64,000 bases of DNA, from assembly GCA_009760855.2 (NCBI GenBank), contig WPIO01000102.1, positions 1,176,001 to 1,240,000 on the forward strand, given 5' to 3'. Below are positions 27,029 through 37,085 of this stretch, piece by piece. Origin of the DNA: Cristatella mucedo (taxonomy: Eukaryota; Bryozoa; Phylactolaemata; Cristatellidae). Numbering within the stretch: position 1 is the first letter of the stretch; every line of letters begins with the position of its first letter. Both the position numbers and the translations under genes were made by a program. Below the pieces are notes generated by a model. The model was not told the DNA's origin, did no database searches, and worked only from the letters and a program-made list of their open reading frames with translations.

Positions 27029-30000
27029 TTAATAACGCCGCCCATTGCCGGAACTTGGTCCCCTTGGCTTTACTGGTCCCCTTGGCTTTACTGGTCCCCT
27101 TGGGCCCAGTGTGCTGGAGCTTGGTCCCAATGTGTTAGATTGTCTCTGTGATTGCTTGTGTCTCTGCACGGCTTCATCTATTTCTTTTTCTATTGTATCC
27201 ACATTCACTGATCTCTCTCCTTTTTTAAAATTTGCAACATATTCTTTTGTTTTTTGGCTGCTTGTTCGCTCAAGAGATTCAAATGTTGAGTGTGTTGATT
27301 CAGTGGAAAAATCTGCCTTCCCAGAGATCTTCTCACCTTCTATTGCCACTATACTTATATCACGTTTCATTTTGCGAATGTTTTGTTTTGCACTTGCAGC
27401 ACGCGAGGCAAGTTCCGAGTTTTGTTCGTCTTGATAGCGAAGCATAATTTTTACTTGTTCTTTTATTTGATGTATTGTATCTGTTGGCACCATTAACGCC
27501 TGTGTCGCAAATGATCCAACTTGGCCATCTATGTCAGCTGTATTCTTACTCATAATCATTGGTCCGCTCCCACCGCCAAACATAATTTGTGAGTCACTAT
27601 TATTACCAAGAATAAGTGTTCCACCACCACCAATCATAATTTGTGAGCCCTTATTGCCATGAACCACAATTTTTCTGCCACTACCACCAACAATACTTTG
27701 TGCGTTACTACTACCAGACATCATTTGCACGTTACTCCAGTCAGTAATCACTGTTTCTTTAGCATTCGTAATCAATTTTGGTGTAGATTTTTTAGATGCA
27801 TGATAAGAGCTTATTAATGCTTCATATATTGTTACGAATGTCATTGTACGTTCTTCGATCCAAGCTTGGCTTCTTGTATCGTGAAAATCATGGGCTATTA
27901 ACACATTTAACACAGATGCTATTGTTCCAGTTAGGTGAGTTATTGAACCTGATGTAGAATTGCTTATATCAAACAATATTCTTCCTTTGTCTTCTAAGTC
28001 TATATCTTCTCTTGGTAGTAAGCTGTAGATATATTGCAATGCTCTCGAAAGATGTTCTACAGTTGCAGACGGTTTGCCGCTTGTTCTCTCCGCATTATAA
28101 GCCAAAATTGCACAAATTTCTTGTCCGATCTTTTGTTGCTGTTCTTCAGATGATTGAGGTTGTAATGCATCCAATTCTTCATGACTATTGCCGACATACG
28201 AAGCACCACCTGCGGCCGACAAATATGGCTCTGTGTGTGGGGGATGTGTGACTTGGCCGCTGGATGATATTGCTGCAGCTTGCTGTGGTCTTAATTGCTT
28301 GAATCTCTTCACTGCTGTAATTATCATTTGTTCGATTTCAGCTTGATCCCCAATCAACGATTTATTAGCGTCTTTAAATGCTTGAACCAATTTTTGTGTT
28401 GCTTGGTCTGATGAGCGTTCAATAGTTGCAAATGTTTTGTGTGCTGAGTTTTGACGAAGAGCAAATGTATGACTATCTGCATTTTTTGCTATACATACAT
28501 TTATTTTTAGTTTTATTTGTCGGCCCATGTCTTTTTGAAGCGCGTCTGTTGCTAAACTACGCAACTCAATTATATCGTCTACATTCTTCGTTAGTGCTGA
28601 TACTGCAAATTTGTGAATTGTGCCGTCCGTGAGTTCATTAGGAAGTGTTTTTTTGTCGATTTTACATTCAACAAGAAATGCTTGATAAATTGCCATGCAT
28701 TCGCTTCTCTCGTGGTTGGTCATCTTGCTGCTTTCATCTTTCAAAACACCGGTTGTCAAAAGATTTAACACAACTGCAACTGTGGCAGTTGTGTTGGTTA
28801 TTGGCTTGCGTGCAGCTTTATTGCTCATGTAAAATAATACTTGCACTTTCTCCTCTGTGCTTATATCGCCTCTTTGCATTACATCGCACACCAATTTGAA
28901 TGCAAACGGAAGAAGAAGTAATATGTTTGAAAAGGTAGGTTTTTTCGATTTGTTTTCCAGTATAATTGCAAATATTTCCTGTAATATTGACATCCTCCTT
29001 TCTGAAGTAAGCATTATCTGTGTCGTGGGCAAGAAGGAATGCGAAGCACCACCTGCGGCTGACAAATATGGCTCTGCGTGTTGGGAATGTGCACTGCTAG
29101 ATGATAATTGTCCGTCATTGTATGAGCTGCTTGCCCCTGCAGCATAAGGTGATAATTGTCCGCCACCTATCATCGTAGCATTTATTGCCGCAGGTTGTTG
29201 TTGTGTCGCACCCAATCCTACCGCTCCATATGCTGGGGCGGCAGTCAAATTATGTGAGGTGCTTGAGCTTGGTGCTGCCCATCCTGATGCTGTTGGTTGC
29301 TGCATTTCGTGCAAATTCTGGCCTCTGTTTTGCTCCGTATGGAAAGTTGATGTTTGGTGGCTTTGTTGAGCAGTTGTTGATGTGATTGGCATTGTATCAT
29401 CGTGCTCTTGCGGCTCTCTTGTGCCGATCATAATAGCATTTCTTGTCGCAGGTTGTTGTTGTGTCGCACCCAATCCTACCGCTCCATATGCTGGGGCGGC
29501 AGTCAAATTATGTGAGGTGCTTGAGCTTGGTGCTGCCCATCCTGATGCTGTTGGTTGCTGCATTTCGTGCAAATTCTGGCCTCTGTTTTGCTCCGTATGG
29601 AAAGTTGATGTTTGGTGGCTTTGTTGAGCAGTTGTTGATGTGATTGGCATTGTATCATCGTGCTCTTGCGGCTCTCTTGTGCCGATCATAATAGCATTTC
29701 TTGTCGCAGGTTGTTGTTGTGTCGCACCCAATCCTAACCCTCCATATGCTGAGGCGGCAGCCAAATATTCCACATCCGTCACAGCTGTTGGGGTATTTAG
29801 ATATTCCGGATTTTTTTGTTCTGGAATCTGCGCTAGATGATCTATCGTGCCATGTGCTGGGGCAACTCTCCAACTTGCTGGGGAAATCTCAAGTTTTTGA
29901 TTTTTTATTAATGCATCCCAACTTTTAGCACATTGCGTGTATTTATCTACGAATTCACTTATATTCAGAGTTCCATAACTGTCAAAACATTCATCAAATG

Positions 30001-31435
30001 TGATTGTATCATTACTGCCTGGTGCGGGTATAATTGCCAAACCATTTGCCTCCACTAAACCCATCACAATAGCAATCTCTGTGTCAATAATTGAGGGTCT
30101 TCTACGTCTTGGTGAACATTTTTCCCCTGCAGAATATTGTAATTTTGGATATATTGGCAAAGTTGAATTACAGGCATGCATCAGAAGTTTTCTGTCGTAC
30201 CAATCTTGAGAATCATCTTGTTGAACGGATAGCACATTTTCACTAGTGCTCAGATATTTATCTAGATTTAGATCGTTTGCTTTGCATTTGGCTATCATGT
30301 ATTCATAGTGTGTTAGGGCAGCTTCCGAATTGGCACTATTCAAGACAATATAATCACTTCCATTTGCTATGATATTGTAGAGTAAATGTAGAGCAACTAA
30401 TCGCTGTTTTGCCAATTCTGCCAATAGTGATGTTTTACTCTTTGCATCAAGAATTAAATTGTTCACTATGGCAACAAAACTGTTCTGATCAAGAACTCCA
30501 CCGCTAGAAGTGAAAACAACGTCAGAGGCCTCTAGAAGAAGTTTTTTCATTATTGGTTGATGGTTAGCACTAATCATTCCGTTTGTCTGAGCCACATACA
30601 AGTACTGTGCTGGCCAATGTGATTTATGCAATGGGATTGCTGGTATAATTGACATTTGATCGTCATATGGTGCAAACCCTCCTCTGTCACCAGTTAGTAG
30701 TCTATCATCCCATGTTAGATTTGGTAATTCAAGTGTTTTATATGGCTCTTTACAAAACGATCCGTTTGTCATTAATAATGTTGTAACTTGTTTTGCTGTT
30801 TCGTCGCCTATCTTGGCTGGATCGATTTTTACTTCTTGTGAGCTGAAATGCAAACCTCTGATCATGGTTGCTGTTTTTTGCCACACTCTGTCAAGAATTG
30901 CTAGTTCTTGTTCCGGCATCTCGCATGAATAAAGCATAATCTGTAGCACAAGCTGCAAGGCTGCCGCTCTACTTTGATCATCTTTTTCGACTGTTGTGAG
31001 GAATGCATTACAGGCATTTGTTGCAATCTGGGTTATTTGCATTTCTTGTTGTGATTCGTGTTTTCCGATTGTTTCTATTGCTTCTTTCGACCCCGGTGTC
31101 AGACGGAGCAGATTGTCTTGAAGTAATGCTTGTTTTTGCTCTTGTTCTTCAATAAAGCCTGTGATTTGTTTGCATGCATCATGTATGCATTTTGCGATAT
31201 TTGGCATTTTGCACCATTGTTTAATTTCTGGCGTTGAGTACTGACATATTATATGGGCTATCCATTCATAAAAGCTTGAATTTCTTGCCTGTTCAGTATT
31301 CATGGCGGTGCGATCGCTACGTTCCTGATCTATAAAAGCTCTATTTAAATCTTCCAATTTTTTTTTAGAATCATTTTGATTGGCAAGCCAAAAAAGTTGA
31401 TATTTATGAGGGGTAGATTTCTGTAGAGTTTGCAT
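27029..31435 (-). CDS. Giant uncharacterised repeat protein (1468 residues)
   Basis: Not recognised. Parts, in order: a helical N-terminal ~540 residues without low complexity; two full and one partial copy of an 86-residue Thr/Gln/His/Ala-rich repeat (about residues 557-748); two diverged copies of a helical domain, the first at about 815-1055 (marker GDISTEEKVQVLFYMSN; AHKTFATIERSS). The second copy, at about 1100-1440 (marker EDIDLEDKGRILFDISN; HSTFESLERTS), is interrupted at about 1235-1305 by a Gly-rich beta-repeat (IVGG, IMIGGGG, IMFGGG). The tail repeats GPVKPRGP. There is no signal peptide or membrane segment. It is one of few genes here with a plausible Shine-Dalgarno sequence (AAGGA about 8 bases before the ATG). 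Large size and modular repeats suggest an effector or structural protein, by inference only. Confidence 0.62.
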   Translation of the reverse strand: MQTLQKSTPHKYQLFWLANQNDSKKKLEDLNRAFIDQERSDRTAMNTEQARNSSFYEWIAHIICQYSTPEIKQWCKMPNIAKCIHDACKQITGFIEEQEQKQALLQDNLLRLTPGSKEAIETIGKHESQQEMQITQIATNACNAFLTTVEKDDQSRAAALQLVLQIMLYSCEMPEQELAILDRVWQKTATMIRGLHFSSQEVKIDPAKIGDETAKQVTTLLMTNGSFCKEPYKTLELPNLTWDDRLLTGDRGGFAPYDDQMSIIPAIPLHKSHWPAQYLYVAQTNGMISANHQPIMKKLLLEASDVVFTSSGGVLDQNSFVAIVNNLILDAKSKTSLLAELAKQRLVALHLLYNIIANGSDYIVLNSANSEAALTHYEYMIAKCKANDLNLDKYLSTSENVLSVQQDDSQDWYDRKLLMHACNSTLPIYPKLQYSAGEKCSPRRRRPSIIDTEIAIVMGLVEANGLAIIPAPGSNDTITFDECFDSYGTLNISEFVDKYTQCAKSWDALIKNQKLEISPASWRVAPAHGTIDHLAQIPEQKNPEYLNTPTAVTDVEYLAAASAYGGLGLGATQQQPATRNAIMIGTREPQEHDDTMPITSTTAQQSHQTSTFHTEQNRGQNLHEMQQPTASGWAAPSSSTSHNLTAAPAYGAVGLGATQQQPATRNAIMIGTREPQEHDDTMPITSTTAQQSHQTSTFHTEQNRGQNLHEMQQPTASGWAAPSSSTSHNLTAAPAYGAVGLGATQQQPAAINATMIGGGQLSPYAAGASSSYNDGQLSSSSAHSQHAEPYLSAAGGASHSFLPTTQIMLTSERRMSILQEIFAIILENKSKKPTFSNILLLLPFAFKLVCDVMQRGDISTEEKVQVLFYMSNKAARKPITNTTATVAVVLNLLTTGVLKDESSKMTNHERSECMAIYQAFLVECKIDKKTLPNELTDGTIHKFAVSALTKNVDDIIELRSLATDALQKDMGRQIKLKINVCIAKNADSHTFALRQNSAHKTFATIERSSDQATQKLVQAFKDANKSLIGDQAEIEQMIITAVKRFKQLRPQQAAAISSSGQVTHPPHTEPYLSAAGGASYVGNSHEELDALQPQSSEEQQQKIGQEICAILAYNAERTSGKPSATVEHLSRALQYIYSLLPREDIDLEDKGRILFDISNSTSGSITHLTGTIASVLNVLIAHDFHDTRSQAWIEERTMTFVTIYEALISSYHASKKSTPKLITNAKETVITDWSNVQMMSGSSNAQSIVGGSGRKIVVHGNKGSQIMIGGGGTLILGNNSDSQIMFGGGSGPMIMSKNTADIDGQVGSFATQALMVPTDTIHQIKEQVKIMLRYQDEQNSELASRAASAKQNIRKMKRDISIVAIEGEKISGKADFSTESTHSTFESLERTSSQKTKEYVANFKKGERSVNVDTIEKEIDEAVQRHKQSQRQSNTLGPSSSTLGPRGPVKPRGPVKPRGPSSGNGRRY
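29191..29765. repeat. 258-bp tandem repeat inside the giant gene
   Basis: Units at 29191-29448 and 29449-29706 are nearly identical; a third, partial and more diverged unit runs to about 29765. The unit is exactly 86 codons, so the frame is kept. Near-identity suggests recent expansion or active homogenisation. Confidence 0.9.
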
Positions 31436-31917
31436 ATATATTCCTTAATAAAAAAACAACACAATATCGACATGATAAATATTTGTCTTATATGTCAAGT
31501 CAATTTTATTTTTTGGCATTTGAGCTGAATGCATACAGTCATAAATAGAAAGAAATACTATGTCTTCTTTTTATCATTTCACTTAGGCATATAAAATATA
31601 TTAAATTTTAGGATGTGGGTAATATCTTGTCGTAGCTTAAATAAAGTGCACCTAATAGCTGTGGACTGTTTTTGTATCTTGCGGTTTCCATAAAGATAAT
31701 TTTTCCCGCTATGTTATATCTAATTGCAAAAACTTAATAAATATTAGATTAAAATTTACTATTTGCATAATTATAAAAACAATTGACAAATGATATTTAG
31801 GTTTGGATAGCGATGTGTAATTATTGGTGCGACAAACTTATACTGGCAGTTGTTTGGCTGTTATTTTGCACCATTTATGTTATAATTGTGAAGATCTTGA
31901 ATTATATTGGCGTTTGA
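31436..31917. other. 482-base spacer between divergent genes
   Basis: AT-rich intergenic region containing the divergent promoters of the giant gene and lolD. I see no convincing gene or RNA. Confidence 0.4.
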
Positions 31918-32610
31918 ATGTTCAATTTTGCACTAGAATTAAAAGATATATCTAAACAAATTCATTCTACCAGTGGTGAGGTTTTAAATATTTTAAATGG
32001 AATAAATTTTTGTGTAGAAAGTGGCGAGTCTGTTGCAATAATTGGACCTTCTGGCTCTGGCAAAACAACATTCCTGCAAATTTGTGGACTATTGCAGCGG
32101 CCAACATTTGGCAGTGTTTGGATAAACGGAATAAATTGTTGCAACTTAACTGATGCTGGCATAAATAATATGTTAGCAAAAGAAGTTGCTTTTGTATATC
32201 AATTTCACCATCTCTTGCCAGAGTTTTCCGCTCTGGATAATGTTGCAATTCCTATGATGATAAATGGCATTCAAGAGAACGAGGCCAGAAAAATTGCAAT
32301 GGAGGTTTTAGTGCAATTGGGATTGCAGGGCAGGGCGGAGTTTTTTCCAACTATGCTTTCCGGTGGAGAGCTGCAGCGAGTTGCAATAGCTAGGGCTGTG
32401 GCCAAAAATCCAAAAATTATCTTGGCCGATGAGCCAACTGGTAATTTAGATCCCGATAATGCAGCAAAGGCATTTGATTTATTGCTTCACCACGCTAAGA
32501 AAAAAAACACTTGTTTAATATGCGTTACACACAATCATAAATTAGCCAAAATGGCCAGCAAAACCTTTAAATTAGAGGGCGGTGTTTTATCGAAATATAT
32601 TCATGAATAG
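31918..32610 (+). CDS. lolD: Lipoprotein-releasing ABC transporter ATPase LolD
   Basis: An ATP-binding subunit of the LolCDE complex, which extracts lipoproteins from the inner membrane for sorting to the outer membrane. At 230 residues it has Walker A GPSGSGKTT, a Q-loop (VYQFHHLLPEFSALDNV, typical of LolD/MacB-type ATPases), signature LSGGELQRVAIARA and Walker B ILADEPTGNLDPD. lolC/E is not adjacent. A small hydrophobic ORF overlaps its stop. Confidence 0.9.
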   Translation: MFNFALELKDISKQIHSTSGEVLNILNGINFCVESGESVAIIGPSGSGKTTFLQICGLLQRPTFGSVWINGINCCNLTDAGINNMLAKEVAFVYQFHHLLPEFSALDNVAIPMMINGIQENEARKIAMEVLVQLGLQGRAEFFPTMLSGGELQRVAIARAVAKNPKIILADEPTGNLDPDNAAKAFDLLLHHAKKKNTCLICVTHNHKLAKMASKTFKLEGGVLSKYIHE

Positions 32611-32857
32611 TTCGATTTTTTATCTGGTGCTGCTGCGCTTAAAGTTGCAAATTATTCTCAACAGATTATGCAGTTGCTGTTATAATTTTTTCTTTGCATA
32701 CTTTGGGAGATTTTTTATGGTTGGTCATGTTTTGTGGGGAGCTTGTATTGCTAATAATTTGGCCATTAATGTTGTCAATATTGTCTTACATCTTGCTTGT
32801 TTTTATGGCTATATTTTAAGTTGCGGCGATAGGTTTTTATGTTGCATGTTTTTGTGA
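32603..32857 (+). CDS. Possible small Cys/Phe-rich membrane protein overlapping lolD
   Basis: An 84-codon ORF whose ATG overlaps the lolD stop (ATGAATAG), an arrangement typical of translational coupling. The product is strongly hydrophobic with two to three possible helices and many Cys. No family recognised, and hydrophobic frames arise by chance in AT-rich DNA, so this is tentative. The rest of the gap to 32976 shows nothing. Confidence 0.3.
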   Translation: MNSSIFYLVLLRLKLQIILNRLCSCCYNFFFAYFGRFFMVGHVLWGACIANNLAINVVNIVLHLACFYGYILSCGDRFLCCMFL

Positions 32858-32976
32858 TTGTGTTTCTACCAATATTAATAAATTTCTAACATTATGTCTG
32901 ATGATTTTTTTTGCGGCAAAAGTAAGCATCTTTGGCGTGTAAATACATTTAAACAAAAGGTTATTTTAAGTAGAAT

Positions 32977-34356
32977 ATGGTGAAGGTTTTTGCATTGCTG
33001 TGCGGATTATGCAATTTTGTTTTATCCCTAGGCTCAATTTATGGCATTGCTAGGCAAAATCCCAATAAAAAGCAGCTATTATGTAAGATAATTTTTTATC
33101 CATACATTAAATATATCTCTCTTAAGGCACAAAAAAATAGTCACGATCCAATAGTTTTATTGGTAGAATCTGCTGGAGTTGGAGCGATTAAAATGGGTCA
33201 ATTTTTTGCCATGCGTCCAGATTTAATTGGCTACGATATGGCAGGCAGGTTGGCCACACTGTGGAGCAAGGTTGTGCCCATGTCGCATGTGGAAGCCAGA
33301 GATATAATTGCTAATTCTTTAGGCAGTAAGATGTTGGAAATAAAATCTATAGATTATGATAATTTTTATAGCGCTTCGGTTGGTCAGGTTTATTGTGCAA
33401 GTTTGGTAAATGGCGAAAAAGTGGCCATCAAGGTTATCAAGCCGTTTATTAGAAGTCAAATAGCCAATGCGGCAAGAATTTTAAGTATTGTGGCTAGTAT
33501 TGCATCAATTTTTATGAAGTTGGAGCATTTACGCATAAAGGATACTGTGAAAGAATTTAAAGCCAGAATTGAAGGTGAGTTGTTGATGAATTTTGAGGCC
33601 GCCAAAATGGATGAATTTCGCACGAAAGTTGGACCATTTCTTAGTCATGTTTATATTCCAAAGATTTATTGGCATCTCACAAGCGAAAATGTTTTAATTG
33701 CAGAATGGATCGATGGAGCTAAAATTCGTGAAGTCTTGCCGCAGCTTTCCATGGATGTTAAGATTAATTTGGCTGAAAATATTGTGCTGAATTTTTTGCA
33801 GCAAGTTTATCATATTGGCATTTTTCATGGAGATCCTCATTTTGATAACATGTTGCTGATGCCAGATGGCAGATTGGCGCTGTTGGATTTTGGCGCTGTT
33901 GGATATTTAACCTTCTTGGATAAATTGCATTTAACTGCAATATTGCATGGTTTTTTAGAAGGAGATTACGATCTTATTGCCAAAATTCATCAAAAGGCTG
34001 GCTATATAAATGGTGATATAGACTTGCGTCAATTTACCCTTTCTTGCAGAATAATAGGCTCTAAATTTGTTGGTAAAGATGTTTCTAGTTTTAAGGCTTC
34101 TGAGATGTTGATGGAATTTTTTAAGGCAATTGAGCGTTTTGGTATAAAAAATCAGCCACAACTTCTTATTTTTCATAGGGCAATTTTAATTATGGAGGGT
34201 ATGGTTGCACAGTTAAATCCAATTATAAATATTTGGGAAATTTCTCGTCCAATAATAAAAAAATGGGCAAACAAAAACATTACCCCAGAAGCCATGCTGG
34301 CACGCAAAATGAAGAATATAATTGGCAAATTTACATCTTTTAACGATATTTATTAG
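32977..34356 (+). CDS. ubiB: UbiB/ABC1 family atypical kinase
   Basis: Members of this family are needed for ubiquinone biosynthesis and have a protein-kinase-like fold. The 459-residue protein has the family KxGQ motif (IKMGQFFAMRPD), the nucleotide-loop SASVGQVY, an EFKARIEGEL segment, HGDPHFDN (catalytic loop; usual form HGDPHPGN) and LLDFGAVG (DFG). No C-terminal membrane helices are obvious, though UbiB usually has them. It lies downstream of lolD on the same strand. Confidence 0.9.
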   Translation: MVKVFALLCGLCNFVLSLGSIYGIARQNPNKKQLLCKIIFYPYIKYISLKAQKNSHDPIVLLVESAGVGAIKMGQFFAMRPDLIGYDMAGRLATLWSKVVPMSHVEARDIIANSLGSKMLEIKSIDYDNFYSASVGQVYCASLVNGEKVAIKVIKPFIRSQIANAARILSIVASIASIFMKLEHLRIKDTVKEFKARIEGELLMNFEAAKMDEFRTKVGPFLSHVYIPKIYWHLTSENVLIAEWIDGAKIREVLPQLSMDVKINLAENIVLNFLQQVYHIGIFHGDPHFDNMLLMPDGRLALLDFGAVGYLTFLDKLHLTAILHGFLEGDYDLIAKIHQKAGYINGDIDLRQFTLSCRIIGSKFVGKDVSSFKASEMLMEFFKAIERFGIKNQPQLLIFHRAILIMEGMVAQLNPIINIWEISRPIIKKWANKNITPEAMLARKMKNIIGKFTSFNDIY

Positions 34357-34397
34357 TGTTGATATTTGCTGAATATTGCTTTATTGGGTAGCGTGAG

Positions 34398-34586
34398 GTG
34401 CTTTTTTGTGTTTTAATTAAATTTTTCGCCGTGGCGGCTGTATTTTTTTGCAATTTCCGCGCAAAAAATCTTACAAGATTATTTTTGGTGTTTATTTGGA
34501 TTTGCTTTGTTTTGTGGCTTATGTTGAAAAAAAATTATCGTCAAACGAATAATGTCAGTGGATCGCAATATTGGCAAAAATTATAG
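34398..34586 (+). CDS. Possible small membrane protein
   Basis: A 62-codon ORF starting with GTG at 34398, preceded by a GAGG-like sequence, 41 bases after ubiB. It has two hydrophobic segments followed by a polar Lys/Asn tail. No family; the positive-tailed layout is plausible for a real small protein. Confidence 0.3.
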   Translation: MLFCVLIKFFAVAAVFFCNFRAKNLTRLFLVFIWICFVLWLMLKKNYRQTNNVSGSQYWQKL

Positions 34587-35048
34587 AGAAATAACCATAA
34601 CAATTGAGGTAGTGAATAGATAGGAAAGTCAATCAACATTGCAGTATTTTTGAAATTTCTGTCTTCAGCGACAGCCAAAGAACAACCCAACCACGCAATG
34701 TAAGCAATAAAAGATCACATTTATTTGTTGCATCATTACCGTTGAATAAATATAAGTTTATGACATAACCAAATAGTGTATTGGTTGTCTATTTTATATA
34801 TACAAATGCAAAAATTTATATTTTTATTAACTTAACTGCGGTGTAAGTTGCAGTATTTCTGGCACTTGATGTAATGATAAACTTACAAATTGGCTACAAT
34901 TTTCACAAAAATAAATGCATAAAAATTCTGCGAAACAAAAACAATGTAGCCTTATTTTGACAGTTTTTTGCGGTCGCGATATTGTGAAAAATATTATAGA
35001 ATTAAATTGAAAATTAAGTATAAGGTGAAAGTAAGCTTTTGTGTTTTG
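34587..35048. other. 462-base spacer before tRNA-Leu
   Basis: AT-rich, no supported gene; it should contain the tRNA-Leu promoter, but no clear boxes stand out. Confidence 0.4.
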
Positions 35049-35134
35049 GCGGCTATGGCGGAATGGTAGACGCGCAGCGTTGAGGTCGCTGTCCTCGCAA
35101 GGGGGTGGAAGTTCAAATCTTCTTAGCCGCACCA
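35049..35134 (+). tRNA. tRNA-Leu(GAG)
   Basis: Acceptor stem GCGGCTA (35049-35055) pairs with TAGCCGC (35124-35130), followed by discriminator A and an encoded CCA. The anticodon arm CAGCG-TTGAGGT-CGCTG gives anticodon GAG. A long variable arm and the T-loop TTCAAAT are present, as expected for a leucine tRNA of 86 bases. Confidence 0.95.
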
Positions 35135-35366
35135 CGATATTAAGTGGCATTGCGTCTCATTCTATGCCATTACTATGCAGTAATATAAAGCCAACATCTG
35201 CCGCCATAATAATCTATCACTTCTGCTTGAGTTGTTTAATTAATATTAATCGCAAAATTTATTGATATTAGCAATAAAAATGCAAATGTATTGCAATTTC
35301 GTTATTGTGGCTTTTTGCTTTATGCTATAAAATGCCGTTGTAATTATGACAAATATGTGTAAATAA

Positions 35367-35842
35367 TCACAATCCTGGAATCGAGATCGAAATGCTATCG
35401 CCTACCAATTTAATAGTCCGTTTTGCTATATGCTTTAAAGTTGAATTTTCTACCAATTGTTTTACCTTATCGTAGCCTGTTTCTGTTAAGTATTCACCCG
35501 TAAACAATCCCTCCTTTTCCAGTATTCCTAGTGCTTGCATGATACATGTGTCGATATACCATTTTTTTAATTTTGGCCACAATTCTTTCATATCTGGTAT
35601 GATTCTTTGTTGGGCCATATCTTGCACAAAATTTTTACATGCACGCGTGTTTAATAATAGAGCTTTATCTGGTAAGGTTTTTGCAAAATCTTCAAAATCG
35701 TTTTTTTCACCATTCCAAATAAAAGGCTTGTCGATGAGTATGGGCTGTGGAGGGTTTGATGGAATTTGGGCGTTAAAGTGTTTAGGAACTTTACAATAAA
35801 TAGAGTCAAAATTATCTTTTCTAACTATTGTTTTGTCAGGAC
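35367..35842 (-). pseudogene. 3' part of an unrecognised, probably frameshifted gene
   Basis: An open frame of about 158 codons on the minus strand, but the first GTG/ATG occurs only at 35627, leaving 86 residues. The ~70 codons upstream of that start are protein-like (…IPSNPPQPILIDKPFIWNG…), so translation probably began further upstream. The neighbouring ORF (35845-36177) ends exactly here in a different frame at an A-run. I read the two as one gene broken by a frameshift. The product is mostly helical and unknown. Confidence 0.4.
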
Positions 35843-35844
35843 CT

Positions 35845-36177
35845 TTATTTTACATGTATATTAATAACGAATCTCTCATTTTCCGAATCATCGTCCCGAC
35901 TTTTTCTCTTGATCTCTTTTTTTCTTCGGGTGTTCCTAACGATGTTTTTTGAAATTTTTTGTGCCTTTTTGCGTGGTATTGCAACATTGCCATAAGGCCA
36001 ATGCTTTCTTGTGTGTGTTTTTGGTGTTATTGGGTTAGTGTGATGCAGGTGTGAGATTTCATTTAACATGTACAACGTAGTGAATCCTTTCAATGCAAGC
36101 CATGCGATCAATGTTTTATGCCATTTTATCATGTCTTGTTTTTCTCCCTCGCCTCTTTCTGTTGTTTTATTGATCAT
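35845..36177 (-). CDS. Unrecognised basic ORF, probable 5' part of the split gene
   Basis: A 110-residue ORF with a short hydrophobic stretch (LIAWLALKGFTTLYML), then a strongly basic segment (KKAQKISKNIVRNTRRKKE). It stops at 35845 where the downstream frame takes over. Either an independent basic protein or the first half of a ~265-residue split gene. No family recognised. Confidence 0.4.
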   Translation of the reverse strand: MINKTTERGEGEKQDMIKWHKTLIAWLALKGFTTLYMLNEISHLHHTNPITPKTHTRKHWPYGNVAIPRKKAQKISKNIVRNTRRKKEIKRKSRDDDSENERFVINIHVK

Positions 36178-36462
36178 GTTAATTTAATTATATTGATTAT
36201 TTATTTGCCTTATGGCAAGCAGTCCAATTTAATTTAAAGTTATCATTAAATTAAAAGTTTTTTTGTCGCGTTCTTTTTATTATTTATAAAAAGAATAAAA
36301 ATTATTTCAAATTTTGTTTGTAGTGCTATTGCAGTCAAAAATAATACTAACGAAACAGATTCATAAAGATATTCGACGCCGCAAATATAACATCAATGAA
36401 TGGGGTGGAGATAGTTGGAAGGTTGCAGCTACATCAGCAAGCTTTACCAGAATAAATTAGTG

Positions 36463-36538
36463 TGGTGCCTAGAGACGGAATTGAACCGACGACACAAGGA
36501 TTTTCAGTCCTTTGCTCTACCAACTGAGCTATCTAGGC
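36463..36538 (-). tRNA. tRNA-Phe(GAA)
   Basis: A 76-base cloverleaf on the minus strand: acceptor GCCTAGA with matching 3' strand TCTAGGC, discriminator A and encoded CCA. The D-arm contains AGCTCAGTTGGTAGAGC, the anticodon loop CTGAAAA gives GAA, and the T-loop is TTCAATT. Confidence 0.96.
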
Positions 36539-37085
36539 GAAAGTAGAATTTAAGCTTTATGTGGGAAAATAATTGTCAATTGATTATTTTGCTTTTTAAA
36601 TGATGTATGAAATTTTTATTATGTAGGAGCGGCCTTTTTATTTTATTTCCTTACGGCTGAAAAATACACTTATTTGATTTTTTTCTTAAGGGGCAAAGAT
36701 ATTACCATTATTTAGATATTGCTGTTACGGTTGTGGGTTGTTGCGTAGAGCTGACTTATGACTTGCTTGTGCTTTGTAAAATTATTAATTCATGATTGGG
36801 CGTTTTTGTGCCGCTGTCGCAAAATCATAAAACTAATTTTTTACTATAATACATATAAATTTCCACATAAAAAGCCATATTTTTAATTTAAATATGAAAA
36901 TATCGGCATGGAGTTTTTATGTGATAGGAGTAATGATAAATTCGTGGCGTGATTGTTATATTTATGTGGTGAAAGCGCGAATGCAGGTCTGCGTTTTATA
37001 ATTTGACCCGGATTATTATTGTTTTTCAGCTGACTTGTAGAGCATTCGGCTTTCTTGCGAGTATGCAGATTAAAGTTAAGCCAAA
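36539..37085. other. 547-base spacer
   Basis: AT-rich DNA between tRNA-Phe and a small ORF; no gene, RNA or clear repeat seen. Confidence 0.4.

Noticed and set aside
29185-29643. Two nearly identical plus-strand 66-codon ORFs
   Set aside because: They are antisense shadows of the 258-bp tandem repeat in the minus-strand giant gene.
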